Numbered from the stretch's first letter, positions 37,668 through 49,190 are shown. The stretch: 64,000 nt of DNA from Lateolabrax maculatus (GCA_031216445.1 CM062201.1:4023501-4087500), one strand, 5' to 3'. The notes: generated by a model from the letters alone, not told the origin. A program made the numbers and translations.

Positions 37668-37829
37668 TCACCATCGCCAGTACAAGCCCTTCATTCAAAT
37701 GAGATGTGGCAGATCTGCAGTTGTTTGTGCTATGAAGAAAAGGACTGTCACAGCTGTGTGCAAATTCACTGCTCAGGTATAAAGGTTCCTTATGAGATTC
37801 AAATTTTAACAGTGATATTAAATTTCTAA

Positions 37830-38781
37830 TTACACTTGACACTGCAACTCTGATTCTAGTTGGACATCACTAAGGTGTGTTCTGTGTTTGTTCTTAATGA
37901 AGTTCATATCAGAAAAGGCTGACTCACATAGATAGGTTGAACCAAAGAAATACAGGCAACTGTCATAGCTGCTGTGCATACACATATGTACTTTTCTGGG
38001 TCCACAAGGCCCCAAAAGAGAGTGAGTCCTGGTGGGCTTTGAGGTGAATGTCACTTTGCAACGTCATAATTTCTATATCTACCTCATCAGCATCCAAGTT
38101 GAATGTTGTAGTCAGTTGCATGTCAGCAATGCATGTCATGTCCAGTTGCATGAAAGCATTTGAAATGAATGGCACACATGGCTTCAGCTCATCAAAGTCA
38201 CAGAGCCTGTCTTAGAGCTCTTGCCCAAGTCTATTTATGAGTTGAGAGTACTTTTTTGCAGCCTTGTCCAAGGCCCCAGATGCAGAAGCATTGTCATTCA
38301 GCACTGACTGCACTGAGGGAAGATACAGCAATTTCTTTCTCTGTAAATGCACAGAGAACTTCATCTTGGCTTTAAATGCGTTTACAGCACTGATTGTGTC
38401 AGAGACAGACTTACCTTTGCCTTGCAGTTCACAGTTCATTAGGTTCAGTTTCCCAGTGATGTCTGTTAGAAATGCAAGGTCTAGAATCCACTCAGTGTCC
38501 TGAAGCAGTGAGGCTTCCTCTCCTTTGGATTCCATGTACTCTTAAGATTTTACCCAAAAGTGATAAAAGACGCAGCTAAACCCTTGCCCTGCTGAGCCAT
38601 CTGATTTCACTGTGTAGTAACAGGTCACCATATCCAGCTGACAGCTCCTCCAACAGAACTTTGAATAACTGTTGTTGTTCGCTTTGGTGTGGATGCTGTT
38701 TATGATCTTCACGACCGTCGAGTCATTAAGGGACCAAAGTCCATCACTTTTGCACATATCACCTGCTGGTGAAAGATGCAA
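37830..38781 (-). pseudogene. hAT-family transposase fossil (ZBED5/SCAND3-like)
   Basis: On the minus strand the protein begins with VVKIINSIHTKANN and continues to a single stop. It resumes in the same frame with EYMESKGEEASLLQDTEWILD, then LAFLTDITGKLNLMNCELQG, the phrase typical of the hAT insertion domain in ZBED5, SCAND3 and GTF2IRD2-like proteins. A second in-frame stop (TAA at 38214-38212) precedes DFDELKPCVPFISNAF and DEVDIEIMTLQSDIHLK. A frameshift near 37990 leads into SCLYFFGSTYLCESAFSDMN, FIKNKHRTHLSD, the C-terminal dimerisation region. The N-terminal zinc finger is missing. Two stops and one shift make it dead; no domesticated gene is implied. Confidence 0.8.
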
Positions 38782-39082
38782 TTAATTTAAATCAATAAAT
38801 TCATCATTGACGTGAATAAGTGCCACACGCACATTTTAGGAAGTCAATTCCCCAGACAGATAAGTAAATCATCCCTAAATTTGTGTTTTGACTCAGCAGG
38901 GATAACATTAACAACATAAATTGTAAAACAACAGTATGAGACCACCTGTTACAGGCTGGGAACTCGTCTTATTTATACATTTTCTACAAATTCTGTAGTC
39001 TCACTAATAAATAATGAAGCAACAAACCAAACCCAGAAAGAAAAGATCCCTGGCGCCGCCTGTGTATAGAATGGTGCAGTAA

Positions 39083-39650
39083 AGTGCAAATGAAGGGCTG
39101 TCAATTGATTCAGATTTTAATCTGATTAATTACATGATATGCTGATTAATCAAATAATTGGATGTATCGATATTTGCTTGGAAAAGCCCCCGGATAAGGA
39201 TATTTCAAAAACTCAAAACTCAAAAACATGACATTGTGGCACATGACTAAGGCATAGAATATAAATATTAAAAAGGGGCATTAGAAATCGTTTTGAACTC
39301 ATCTGGTGAGGGCTTGAAGGTAACGAACGTTCATTAATATGTAAAAGTCCCGCACTCCAGCTTTAAGTGATGACCATATTAACCAGTCTTTTTTAAGTAC
39401 TTTCATGAGCAACTGACACGTACCGGTTGGTACTGAGCGACACACGTGTCAGGGGGGTACCTTCGTGGTGTCAGTGGCTCCCTGAGTGCTCGCTTGTCAT
39501 TTAGAAACTAAGAGTGCTGCTCTCAGAGGCTCAGAGCCTATGATGTAATGATATTATATGCATTAAGCTGTGCAAATTGTTTTAATGCATTAATTGTTTT
39601 GTAATTAATTAATCGAAATGAATTTGTTAATTTGACAGCCCTAGTGCTAA
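39083..39650. mobile_element. hAT-type MITE (GGGCTGTCAA ends)
   Basis: The exact inverted termini GGGCTGTCAA (39095-39104) and TTGACAGCCC (39632-39641) bound about 550 bases of A/T-rich non-coding sequence with subterminal ATTAATTA-like strings on both sides. The flanks AGTGCAAA (39083-39090) and AGTGCTAA (39643-39650) agree in 7 of 8 bases and probably are the target duplication. It is separate from the transposase fossil at 37830-38781. Confidence 0.75.
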
Positions 39651-41824
39651 GGGGTCGCTACATTTCAACAAAAACTGCTGAAATTGTGTGTCCTTCTTTG
39701 CCTGTAAGCTACCGTTACAACAGAGCAAGGTTGCTGATGCTGCGTCTCCTAACACTGAATATTAATTAGACACTGGCCTGCAGCCTCAGTGGCTTGAAAG
39801 GTAAAGGGACATCTCTTTTGCAGGGACATTTTTCCTTCAATAAACAAAAGATTTTAATTTAGATTGAACCTTAAAGTCACCGACTGCTCCACAATGGCAA
39901 CAAAGGATAATATGAGCTGAGTTCATGAGTATGTTTTGATATTTTATTTGCATTTTGCTACTTAACCAATTGAGTTGGTCATTGACCTCTGAAAGCAGCT
40001 GCTTCTTCTGGCTCCAGCTCCTCAGCCTGGACACGGACTGGGAGCTTATTGTTGTTTAGGGCCAGTGGCCCCTCATCCACAGTTTGGTCCCCTTGTCCAT
40101 GCGGTGCTCAGAGACGGACGGCCGGTCCAGGCAGCCAAATCTAAAGTCAGAGTCTTTTCAGTAGATTGAAACCTCTCCTGTAGTAAAGTATTACCCAGCG
40201 TCATATATTTAACTTTCCTCTCCAGGGGTAACTTATTAAAAATACAATCACACATCATACTCTTTCTGTCACCCTCCGTCTTTCTGTCTTTTTGTTACGT
40301 CCTCGGCTTTCGCTTCTAGCCCCTCCCCTCTCTTTTCACATTTACTTTTTCCAATCCCGCCGCTGGCTTGGATCAGAGTGCTCTCTCTCCCAGATTAAAA
40401 AGTGTCAGCTGGATCTGTACACTGTATCCATTGCTTCTCCCCTGCCACCAGGTAATGCAGAAAAAGCATTCATCTCCTAAGCCATTTCACACGCCAGCCA
40501 AAGTAATGGCCCCCCGGGAACTTTAACTGCATCATGGGGGGAGGAGGGGGGCAGGAGGGGGGAAAAAAAACAAAGAAATATTGTGGTGTTTGGTCTTGGT
40601 GGTTGCCGTTTGTCTCCGATGGGACTGCCCCGTCGCGGAGAGACGGACTTTGAGGGAGCTTATTGTTTTTTTGTCCTACAACACAACCTTATTATTCTGT
40701 CTGCTCGCCAAGCCGGATCAGATGAGTGTACAGACTCCAAAGTGCCAGTTGACAACACTGTGGGACTCACAAACGCTCTGATCAGCACACACACACACTT
40801 ACACACACACGCAGCACTGCAGGTTTGATGGGAGCAGAAATGCTTACACACACACACACACACACACACTCAAGCATAAATTAAAAACACACACACAGTA
40901 GGCAAACACTTCACTCACGGAGCGTTTGTGTATTCAGAAATTAAAGATGTAATCTGACTCAACACAGCCTTTCACACTGACCCAATCAGGAAGACAAATA
41001 CTTCACCACAGGCAGCACTCCACCTCACAGATTACAGGAAAGGCCCCTGCAAAATAAGACATGTTGTTATGTGTTTTATTAACTTTTGCACTATTGTATC
41101 ACTCTCTGCGTCTCTTTATGGAGAGAGATTTGTGTCAGTAGTAGTGACAAATGAAAGAAGATTTACAAATGTGTGTGAAGGTTTGTGAGCAGTGTCAAAC
41201 ACAAATAAAGACAACCACGAATAAAATATATAAATATACACACAACCGAACTCTAATAACATCACTAATAACATTTGCTTTTGGAATGCTTCATGTGCAC
41301 ACAAAGGTCTGAAAATATTTGCTAAATGTTATTGCATTTATTTACACAATATCGAATCTGTGCACAAATCACTGACACAAGGACTGGGTTGTCTTTGTGT
41401 GTGGAGAGGCTGGTAAAGCATTTAAAAAAACAAACACTATCAAGCAGGAGAAGCCTCAGAAGAAGGCCAATAACTAGTTACTTATACTACCTATAAAAGA
41501 AGTTCTGCGAAAAAGACTAGCTCCTTATTAAACGACCTAGTTATATTGTAAAGTCAAAAGGCAGGACAGCTTGTAATGTTTTACGTTGCTATATTCGGAC
41601 AGAGGGAGTCAATAAGCCTGTTTATATCAGGACTTAAACAAAAGGAACAAAAGCAGTTAAGTTGAATTTGCCAAAATTAAAGCCACATGAAACTATTCCA
41701 TTACTTGTGAAGCACACTGACTTAGTGTTATATATTATCTGATTAGAAGCTAAGGAGCTTTTTTATGTTTTGGAGAAAAGAAAAAAAAACGTCCACGTTC
41801 CCCACCAGCACCTTAATGCAACAT
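39651..41824. other. no gene seen
   Basis: Spacer with G-runs around 40536-40560 and AC microsatellites. A 12-nt match to the start of miR-133 at 40083-40094 has no hairpin partner. Confidence 0.4.
40848..40870 (+). repeat. (AC)n microsatellite
   Basis: Perfect AC run; further AC-rich pieces at 40787-40812 and 40888-40898. Confidence 0.85.
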
Positions 41825-42184
41825 AGCCTGGGAACCTGCAAGATCATGTTTTATTTGCCCTGGCAGATCCATCTGGCCCCTCTCCCATTCAGACTGCTTT
41901 CCACCTGAACTGGTATGTGGCGAGCCAATCACAACCGCTTATCTAATACGATGACTGACAGAGACGAGGCATTTTTGTAAATAATCAAGATGGCTGCCAC
42001 CGACATGGAGCGTTCCCTGGCCACCTACAGCGACAGTATTCATTTTCTCTAAAAGAAAAACAAACAACTGCACTTAACACTTTATGCTGATAAGAAATAT
42101 GTGTTCACCATACTTCTGACAGGACGTACTGTACAACAGGATGGTGTTTCGTTGCTGTGATTGGTTGGTCAGTGTGACCAGGCT
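41825..42184 (+). mobile_element. non-autonomous helicase-derived element (copy 2)
   Basis: It has the same ends as the copy at 772-1269 (AGCCTGGGAACC left, CCAGGCT right) and the same internal order: CCAATCACAACC, AAGATGGCTGCC, the degraded helicase start, CTGACAGG (Walker A region), then GTTTCGTTGCTGTGATTGG. The helicase frame is broken by a shift near 42055. The deletion junction after Walker A falls in the same place as in copy 1, as expected if both copies amplified from one already-deleted parent. No clear target duplication is visible. Confidence 0.6.
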
Positions 42185-43206
42185 AAATACAACTCTCAAG
42201 AAAGGAGTGGCAGAACTCCACCTACAAATGTCACCTGATCTATTAGATTAATGTAGTTGAAGTTGGAAATGCTGCTGTGTAGCAATCTGCCATTTCTTTA
42301 AGTTGGGTGGTGTTTCTTTGTGAAAAATTGATTCATGAACACCATCACTTATTTACAAATTGCTCTACACAATCTGGTGTGTGTTTATTTGTGGATTACG
42401 AGGTACACATTTGTCCCTACCGCTGACAGTAATTTCGCTCCAAATTCTTTTTTATCTACACTAAAGGGTGCATTTGATGTCTTGTTTTAACTTTCTGACT
42501 CACCAGTCAGAGAAATGTTGGTGTGAGCAAATAAGAAGAAAAAAGCAGCTGAGAGGAAGTCGTGAGAAGGAAAAAAAAGAATAAAAGGATATAAAGAGAG
42601 GAGATTAAGGGTAATAGGACTAATTGGAGTAGTGGGACGCCTGCATAGGAGCCAGAGCAGAAAAGTGGATAGTTGAAAGGTGTTATTTTGCCTTTTGGTC
42701 TGCTCTGTTTTACTTTTTTGAACATCATTAACATTCCAAAACTGCGTCTGTGTGTGTGCTTGATGTCTGCAGCCGTGTCTTCAGTCTCTGCTGTGATCCC
42801 AGGACAAATCACACACACACACGCGCACGCTTTAGTCCCCGGAGCTCCTGAGAAGCGGAGATTGCCTCTTTAAGGTGGAAATCAATATCCTTTCTTTTCC
42901 CATCTCTCCTCCCTTCCTCCTGTCCTCTCAATTCCCGGGTCCGCTCTCTCTCCATCTTGCTGCGTCTCTCTGCCGCTTCCTCCACAGATACATTCGCCTA
43001 GCCTGAGACTCTTCATCAGCTCAGAGAAGCAGACAAAGTGAACACCTCTCACCCTGCTGTCTGTATGAGGGTCTCTCTCTCTGTCATGCTGTCCATACAT
43101 ACACAGCACCCCCATGGTGTCACCAAATGTGATGCAGTCCCAGGCACTGGAGAGTCAGAGCGGGGAGGGTGTGTGTGGAGGTTTGGGAGTGGAAGGGCTC
43201 GCGCCT

Positions 43207-43231
43207 CTTTATTTGGCAGGGCTAAAAATAC
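43207..43231 (+). promoter_or_regulatory. CArG-like plus MEF2-like pair
   Basis: CTTTATTTGG (43207-43216) is one mismatch from the SRF consensus. CTAAAAATAC (43222-43231) is one mismatch from the MEF2 consensus YTA(A/T)4TAR. The two lie 5 bp apart in otherwise GC-balanced sequence, a layout typical of muscle control regions. Chance occurrence is possible. Confidence 0.22.
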
Positions 43232-43555
43232 AGCAGGGAGATTTGACATGGGGGTGCTCAGGCTAAAAGAGGTTTTACCTACAGTGCTGATTTCAGAACC
43301 TGTCGACGTTGAGTAAATGTTATTTTTCAAATTTTATTCAGTCACCTGCATTTACAATGTGGATTGTATATACTTTAATCTGAGGCAAAAATATAAAATA
43401 CATGTCTGTTTCACTGCGCCATTGGCTCCCAACCCCTGCCATACACAGACCCAACACCACACACCCATTCACACAAAGGAAAAATAAAGCTTTTTTTTTT
43501 GGATCATTTTTATGGATATTTTAAAGTATATTCAATATAATAAAATAACAGTTCA

Positions 43556-43793
43556 GAACATATTCCTTAGTGAGCTTAAGACGTGCTGTTAGGCATACTC
43601 TGTTTCACTATTGGGAAAGGCCAGGCTAGCTGTTTCCACCTGTTTCCAGTCCTTGTGCTAAGCTAAGCTAACTGTCTCCCAGCTTCAGCTTCATATTTAA
43701 TGGGCAGATGTGCGAGCTGCATTGATCTTCTAGTCACACACTCGGCAAGTTGCAGCGTTTCCCAAAAATGTGGAACTATTCCTTTAACAGGCT
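43556..43793 (-). repeat. common teleost interspersed repeat (reverse orientation)
   Basis: On the minus strand it begins TTAAAGGAATAGTTCCACAT and contains GTTAGCTTAGCTTAGCACAA, GGAAACAGGTGGAAACAGC and CTAGCCTGGCC. I know this repeat from many fish genomes. It is one of the few mobile-type sequences in the right third of the window. Confidence 0.6.
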
Positions 43794-44078
43794 TCCAAGC
43801 ACCCTGGCATTGAATGAGCACACAAGGTGTGACGGCAGGTGAGATTTTTGTGACAGCAGAACGAAAGTCTTTGTGCAAGTGCAGTTTGTGCATTTGTGAG
43901 AGCTCTCTCTGATGGGCACATCATGGTGAAGCCATGGTTGTGTCTCCTCCTCCTCTTCCTCCTGAAGCTGTTTAATGTGATAGTCGTCTGACCAGAGCAC
44001 ACCCAGTTCTGATTTTTCAATATAACTGTAACCTGCTCTATCTTTTTTTTCTTTTTTTTTTGCAGTAAATCTTCTTCC

Positions 44079-44088
44079 CCTTATTTGG
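44079..44088 (+). promoter_or_regulatory. exact CArG box (possible SRF site)
   Basis: CCTTATTTGG matches CC(A/T)6GG exactly, 7 kb upstream of miR-1. It follows a strong splice-acceptor-like sequence (long T/C tract then TGCAG at 44061-44065). A donor-like GCGG|GTAAGT is at 44864-44865. Either reading (regulatory site or start of an exon) is unproven. Confidence 0.3.
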
Positions 44089-44224
44089 CCATTGTGCCAT
44101 TAGCTCGTTAGTTTGAACTACAGAAGGCCCAGAGAGCCTGGCTGTTTTTCCTAAACTTACTGAATAATAAAGCTATGTACTTCAACGAGACAAGAGTGTG
44201 CAGCGCGTCTACAGTGCTTCGAGC

Positions 44225-44345
44225 TAAATACCTTGAGTTTCCATGCTAAAATAGACAGTGACAATGCTACGGTTCTGATGTTCAGCAGGTATAATGTTTC
44301 CCATCTTAGTTCAGGGTCTCAGCATGCTAACATTGGCCAAGTAGC
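44225..44345 (-). repeat. dispersed fish repeat, copy b (GTTAGCATTGTC type)
   Basis: Read on the minus strand it contains CTGAACTAAGATGGG, ATACCTGCTGAACATCAG and TAGCATTGTCACTG, parallel to the copy at 2555-2660. The insertion boundaries are not clear. Confidence 0.45.
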
Positions 44346-44403
44346 ACTGTACTAAGTGTACAGGCTGGGGATCCTTAGAGCTACTGTTTATTATTATTTA
44401 GGG

Positions 44404-44424
44404 TTTTTTTTTTTTTTTTTTTTA
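44404..44424 (+). repeat. poly(T)21 run
   Basis: An uninterrupted T run, possibly the A-tail of a minus-strand retrosequence. No element body is recognised beside it. Confidence 0.85.
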
Positions 44425-45077
44425 CAAAAAAATGCCAAGCCCATGTTTTTTCTTACAACCTTCATGACACCGTGTGAAGCCATGGGTCAGTTCTCCCAGT
44501 CTGGGTACCGGTTGTAAGGTCTTGGCTAAATGCAGCAGGCCTATTAGATTCCACTTATCTACTTTGGCTTCGAAAAAATATCTATATATAGCTGAGAAAG
44601 CAATCAAAGGTTTATGTCATAGTTTCCAAAATTTAGGACAAGCGCAAGGACTAGTTGATGTGGAACTAAACGGTCATCCTCAGATCGGAAATATTCATAA
44701 AAGAGACTAAGGAAGGACTGTTGTTTAAGAGCTGAGCCCAGGAAACGCACGGTGCAAATAGACTGTAAGTACAGTAGATAAAGTATCCCGAGCAGAGCAG
44801 GATATAGAACAGTAATGTGACACAGCGGTGGTGACAAGAAAAAAATAGATGTGCGAGAATGGCGGGTAAGTCAAGCTCAGACCAGACTAGTTAAATGGTG
44901 GAGAGAATGATTCAAATCGACTGCATCAGCATCACCACCACTCCCAACCTTCCTTGACATCCCCCCCTGCCTCACTTCTCAGGCTTCCCCGCCCCGTCCC
45001 TCCCACTCTCCCACCCACCCACTTTTACCCAGACACCCCCCAGCAGCACTTGGGAGGCTATTTTTTGCCACGCTTCA

Positions 45078-45087
45078 CTAAATAAGG
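45078..45087 (+). promoter_or_regulatory. CArG-like site (possible SRF site)
   Basis: CTAAATAAGG differs by one base from the SRF consensus CC(A/T)6GG. It lies about 64 bp upstream of the TATA box at 45151, so about 95 bp from the expected start site, which is the spacing seen in many muscle promoters. An E-box CACTTG is at 45047-45052. SRF is a known regulator of miR-1 loci; binding here is inference. Confidence 0.3.
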
Positions 45088-45150
45088 CCGTGGAACACGG
45101 CTGTGCGGGCGGGCCGGTGGAGGGGCGCGCGCCTGTGGTTCTTACCTTGG

Positions 45151-45158
45151 TATAAAAA
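45151..45158 (+). promoter_or_regulatory. candidate TATA box, possible miR-1 host promoter
   Basis: TATAAAAA follows a GC-rich stretch (45108-45135) and would place transcription start near 45180. It points toward miR-1, about 5.9 kb downstream on the same strand. TATA-like strings are common in A/T-rich DNA, but this one stands in GC-rich surroundings with a CArG-like site upstream. Confidence 0.35.
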
Positions 45159-45179
45159 CCCTGGGATGGTGGGGGGTTC

Positions 45180-46454
45180 CTCTGATCACGCTGAACCTCT
45201 CGCTCGCTCCCCCCTCACGGTGTTCGCACTGTAGCTTGCTTCCGTCTATTTTTGACACTTGAAAATTGAAAAAACAAAAACAAAACCAAATACACAAACA
45301 CTGCGGAATCAGTTGACCTTTTTATGCCAGAACCTTTTCTCTTTTTACGCTAACAACTTGTTTTCTAGTTGCTCAGTTTTTTGTAGTCTTTCTTTCATCT
45401 CTTTATTTTGGAGGAATTGCTTTTGCCGACTGCTGGACCACATAACAGGAAAGTGACTGAATGGAATATGGGGGCAAAAGGACAAGAAAGACAGGAAAGA
45501 GTAAGAGATGATTGAGTTTTCTCTTTAAAGCTCCCATTCTACTGCTCTTTTTACCTATCTTTCTTTTTTTTTTCTCTTTTTGCCTTTTCCCCCCACTTTG
45601 TATCCATCCAGATTTTGCACCTCCCACCATGCTTTTTGCGTTCCTTCCCTCCTTCCTTCCTTGCTTCCATGACCCTTCCCTTCCTTCTTTTTGTTTTTTT
45701 TCCTTCCTCTCATTCTTCCATACAGCTCATCTTTTTTTATTATTTCTCCCTGTAATTCTCTTGCCTTTCCCCGTCTTCCTCCCTGCTCCGCCTTAATTCC
45801 CTCTATTTGATATTAATTCTTTAATCCACATAATTTTTTCCTGCTTTCCTCACCCTCCGTCTCTCCTTACTCACTCTTTCATTCTCCCAACCCCTCCCTC
45901 CCTCCCTCCGCCCCGCTTCCCGATTTGTCCTTCAGCTCTGTCAGCACTCACTATCTCGCTCCATCTCCTTCTCTGGCAGTCTGATCAGCTGTCTTGCTTC
46001 TAACTTTACATGGCCCGGTGTGGTGCGGAGGGACGGGCAGCTGCCGGCTGACGCATTTCACTGCCCAGTCATCACTTCAAATCGAATCCTCTTACACAAA
46101 AACCTGTGTTTTTTTAAATTTTTTTATTGCCCACTATTTTTGCTCTCTTTCCTACCTGCACGAGGTCCTGTGTTTTTTTTTTTCTTTTTGGTCTCCCTGT
46201 CCCGTCCCGCCCCCCCCCCCACTCCCCCCCCATCCAGCAAAAGAGAGAGAGAGAGAGAGAGGCAAGGCAAGTCCCGTGACCCTCTTCTTTTCTCTCCTCT
46301 CTTTTTACTCCTCCTCCTCCTCTTCTCCTTTTCCCCTCTCTGCAACCTTAAACTCTCCATCGCTGATTCAGCTCCCAGGGAGGAGAGACTCCGCCTGCAG
46401 CGGCCGCTTCACTCCGCATGGGCCGCCGTCCCCGTCTGGATCAGCTTCACTACG
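45180..46454 (+). other. candidate noncoding first exon region
   Basis: This stretch runs from the expected start below the TATA box at 45151 to a plausible splice donor, TACG|GTAGGT, with the intron beginning at 46455. It is strongly pyrimidine-rich (45500-45990 and 46150-46350), with runs of T and C and a (GA)9 tract at 46244-46261. A short open frame starts at the ATG at 46418 and reads MGRRPRLDQLHY up to the donor; I do not recognise it. The true first exon may be shorter. There is no independent evidence of transcription. Confidence 0.2.
45500..46350 (+). repeat. long pyrimidine-rich region
   Basis: C/T-dominated sequence with CTTCC runs at 45640-45720, (CCCT)n at 45892-45907 and C-runs at 46210-46230, ending with (GA)9 at 46244-46261. 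The proteins predicted here on either strand are compositional artefacts. Confidence 0.7.
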
Positions 46455-47477
46455 GTAGGTGTGGAAGTGTCTCTCTTTAGATATTTGTAAAATGTGTGTT
46501 TTCCTGAGTGTGCTCTCTCACTGCATATATTTGTGAATGTGTGTTTCTGCGTGTGTCTGTGCTTTGTTCCATCCACACATAGTACAGTACAGTTTTTTTC
46601 CCTCAGCTGGTCTTTTGGAAAAAACAGACAGATTGTGAGTTAAGGAGCTGGAAAGAGTCTCCTTATTTATTTATCACTCCACTCCTCGTTAGAAGTGTTG
46701 TAGCGTCTTGCCAGCAAACCATCTCCGCACCTTATCGTGGGGGTTAAAAGGTCATGGGTTATCTCTGAGCGTTACACTCTGGAGTGTTTTCTAATCAGCT
46801 TGTTCAACCATATTGATATTCAGCGGAAACTATTTAGAATAAAAATGTTAAGTAGCTTACGGCAAACTCTGCAATATCTCCATTTATGACTGAGAATGAA
46901 ACTATGTGATTAAATACAGGTTGTGAGTGTAAGTACAGTAAGTTGTCACATAAGTCTAACAAACCAATTTTTTAGGCTAAATTTATTTGCATTTACAAAT
47001 GTGTGTCGTCACTTGGTGTGAACACCCATATTATCATTCTTTAAAAATCCACATGAAATATCTCTTTCCATTCTGCATCAGCGCCACAGCTCCTTTTTTT
47101 TTTCAAAAGCACTGGTATGTTTTTCTTTGTAAATCTTTCTTTGTAAATAGTCCATTGCATTTGAGGCAGCATATGGGCCGCAAAATGTGGAAATCTTTCC
47201 ATATGGCAGCATCAGAACGTGGTGTAGAAATGCATGCTGTAGAACCAGCGCAGTCCTGCTCAGTGTGTTATATTTGCATGCAGGACAGGACATGGAAACG
47301 CCAGGAGTGTGTTCTGACGTGCCCTGGCGTTAAGCTCAGTGTCGGTGCAGCCATCCCACCGGGACCTTGGCTCTATCTATAGACGGGACACACACACATG
47401 TCACTCTCCTGAGAGAGCAAGAGAGGTTAAAGTAGAAGCGAGGTTCTAAAAGTGTCATGCATATGCTCCCATCGCTC

Positions 47478-47518
47478 TGTCTCCCTCCCTCCCTCCCTCT
47501 CTCTCTCCCTCCCTCTCA
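47478..47518 (+). repeat. (CCCT)n/(CT)n tract
   Basis: Tandem CCCT units followed by CT units, about 40 bases. Confidence 0.85.
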
Positions 47519-48759
47519 CCACCCAGGCTAGTTTTACCCAGTTAGCAGATACCAGGGAGATCAGCGGTGGTCAGCTGTCTGTCAAGCGTCCTGAGCCCTG
47601 ACAGGCTTCACTGCGCATTGCTGGAGCCGGACAGGTGTCGGGTGTCCCAGACCCCGGCCCTGCAGGAGATAGCCTGCGTGGCTGTGGTGGTTATAGTAGA
47701 CACGCAGCTGTTTGAAGGGAATCTATCTGTCTTTCTGTCTAGCAAGCGATCTCCCACTGGGTGTGAAACTTGGCTTTATATGTATACGTTCACTTAACGG
47801 CATGAATGTTGAGAGTGTGCAGAAAGGAACAAGAGGGAGAGGATGAGGATTTATAGTGTTATCTGTTTCCGGTTTATTGGGGTGAAAAATGTATTTCGAT
47901 ATGCACCCTATTGTAAGGATTACTGAAGTCATGCCAGATGTTGGCAAATTCCATCCATTCCCTGCAAAGCTGTGTATTACAGTGCAATGCAGGTGCATAT
48001 TAGACACTGGCCTTATCTTGCAATCTACAGCAGTTGGCTATTTCTCCCTGGAGGATTGTAATTCTTGCCCGGAATATTGGGACGGAGGTGGTGTAGAGGC
48101 CAGAGTGGATAGGCAGCTTAATTCTCCGTAATGTGTCTATGTCTAAGTGCTGGGCTGGAGTGTGTCTGTGCGCTGGCGTGTGTGTGCATGTGCAAAGCCC
48201 CCTCGTTTACCAGCCGGTGATTTACAAAACCTTTCGTTCCATCGCTGCGAGAGAAAAGAGGGGAGGAATGAGAGAGGGGGAGAGAGGGGAGAGGACGAGT
48301 GTGATTTATGGAAGAGACTTTTAGTTTAATTACTGGGCGGGCAGGACTGATGTGCACAGCCCCCATGGCACTGGTTACACAGTGGTAGGAACACACAAAG
48401 GGGCTGTTGGGGGGCTACAGTGGATGACATATTCACATAGGTTTTACGGATACAGTTGATACACTCAGGCAATTTGTGTGTTCATGACGCAGGACAAGAC
48501 ACAAGACTCAAATTATGTAGCATGGAAAGGCAATATACAACACCTGTGCAGTGGACTTAAGTGGATATGCACAAACACAAGTGGGAAAAACAATATTCAC
48601 ATAGCTGCTTTTATAAAATATCCATTTTCCACTTCACTGTGGAGGCACACTCATACAGAAAACAAAATGTGTCTTTTGTCCCTTATATAAGAAAATCGAA
48701 AAATAGTTGTGGAGAGAATATTGTGCCGTGTCAACAGTCCGGCCTCAACGTGCGCTTTC

Positions 48760-48973
48760 ATGGAGATTTGATTAGCTGTAATTGTCATTCAAGGTTGAAA
48801 GGTTGCCTCCAGGAGCAGAGCATGCTGGGATGTCTTTTCTTCCCCTACTGGTCCCTACTGTCCGCTTCTCCTCCATATCACAACTGGCCTCATATCAGCG
48901 GTATTAAATGTTTGAAGGGGGAAGACCAGTTGGAAAATTGCAACATAGTAACAGCTGTTCACCCGTGATTCGA

Positions 48974-49004
<31 letters not shown>

Positions 49005-49190
49005 CGCACGAGCATGCACACTCCCAATAACCCCTATATGCTTCCTGCTGCTCCCACTATAGGTTTTCTTAACGCCTCTCTCAGAGCCTTCATTAGATGC
49101 CTGACGTTAGCAATGGTTCAATTCATTAAAAGCACGACTCAGCCTTTGTGCATTTGCCTATAAATTGGTATTGATCTCTGAGAGGACAGG
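48760..49190. other. complex unique sequence, possible conserved noncoding element
   Basis: Apart from the (AC)14, this stretch has balanced composition and no transposon or coding signal. Pieces such as GATTTGATTAGCTGTAATTG (48766-48785) and CAATGGTTCAATTCATTAAA (49111-49130) look like dense transcription-factor sequence. It lies 2 kb upstream of miR-1. The call rests on appearance only. Confidence 0.2.
48974..49002 (+). repeat. (AC)14 microsatellite
   Basis: Uninterrupted AC units, followed by GTCGCACG. Confidence 0.9.

Noticed and set aside
40083..40094. TTTGGTCCCCTT, a 12-nt match to the start of miR-133
   Set aside because: The match stops after 12 nt and no complementary 5' arm lies within 70 bases.
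45994..46490. Two overlapping plus-strand frames of about 155 residues
   Set aside because: Both run through the low-complexity C/T tract, and being open in two frames at once indicates composition bias, not coding.
48910..48933. TTTGAAGGGGGAAGACCAG, loosely like miR-133a in reverse
   Set aside because: It has an insertion relative to the mature sequence and no pairing arm.
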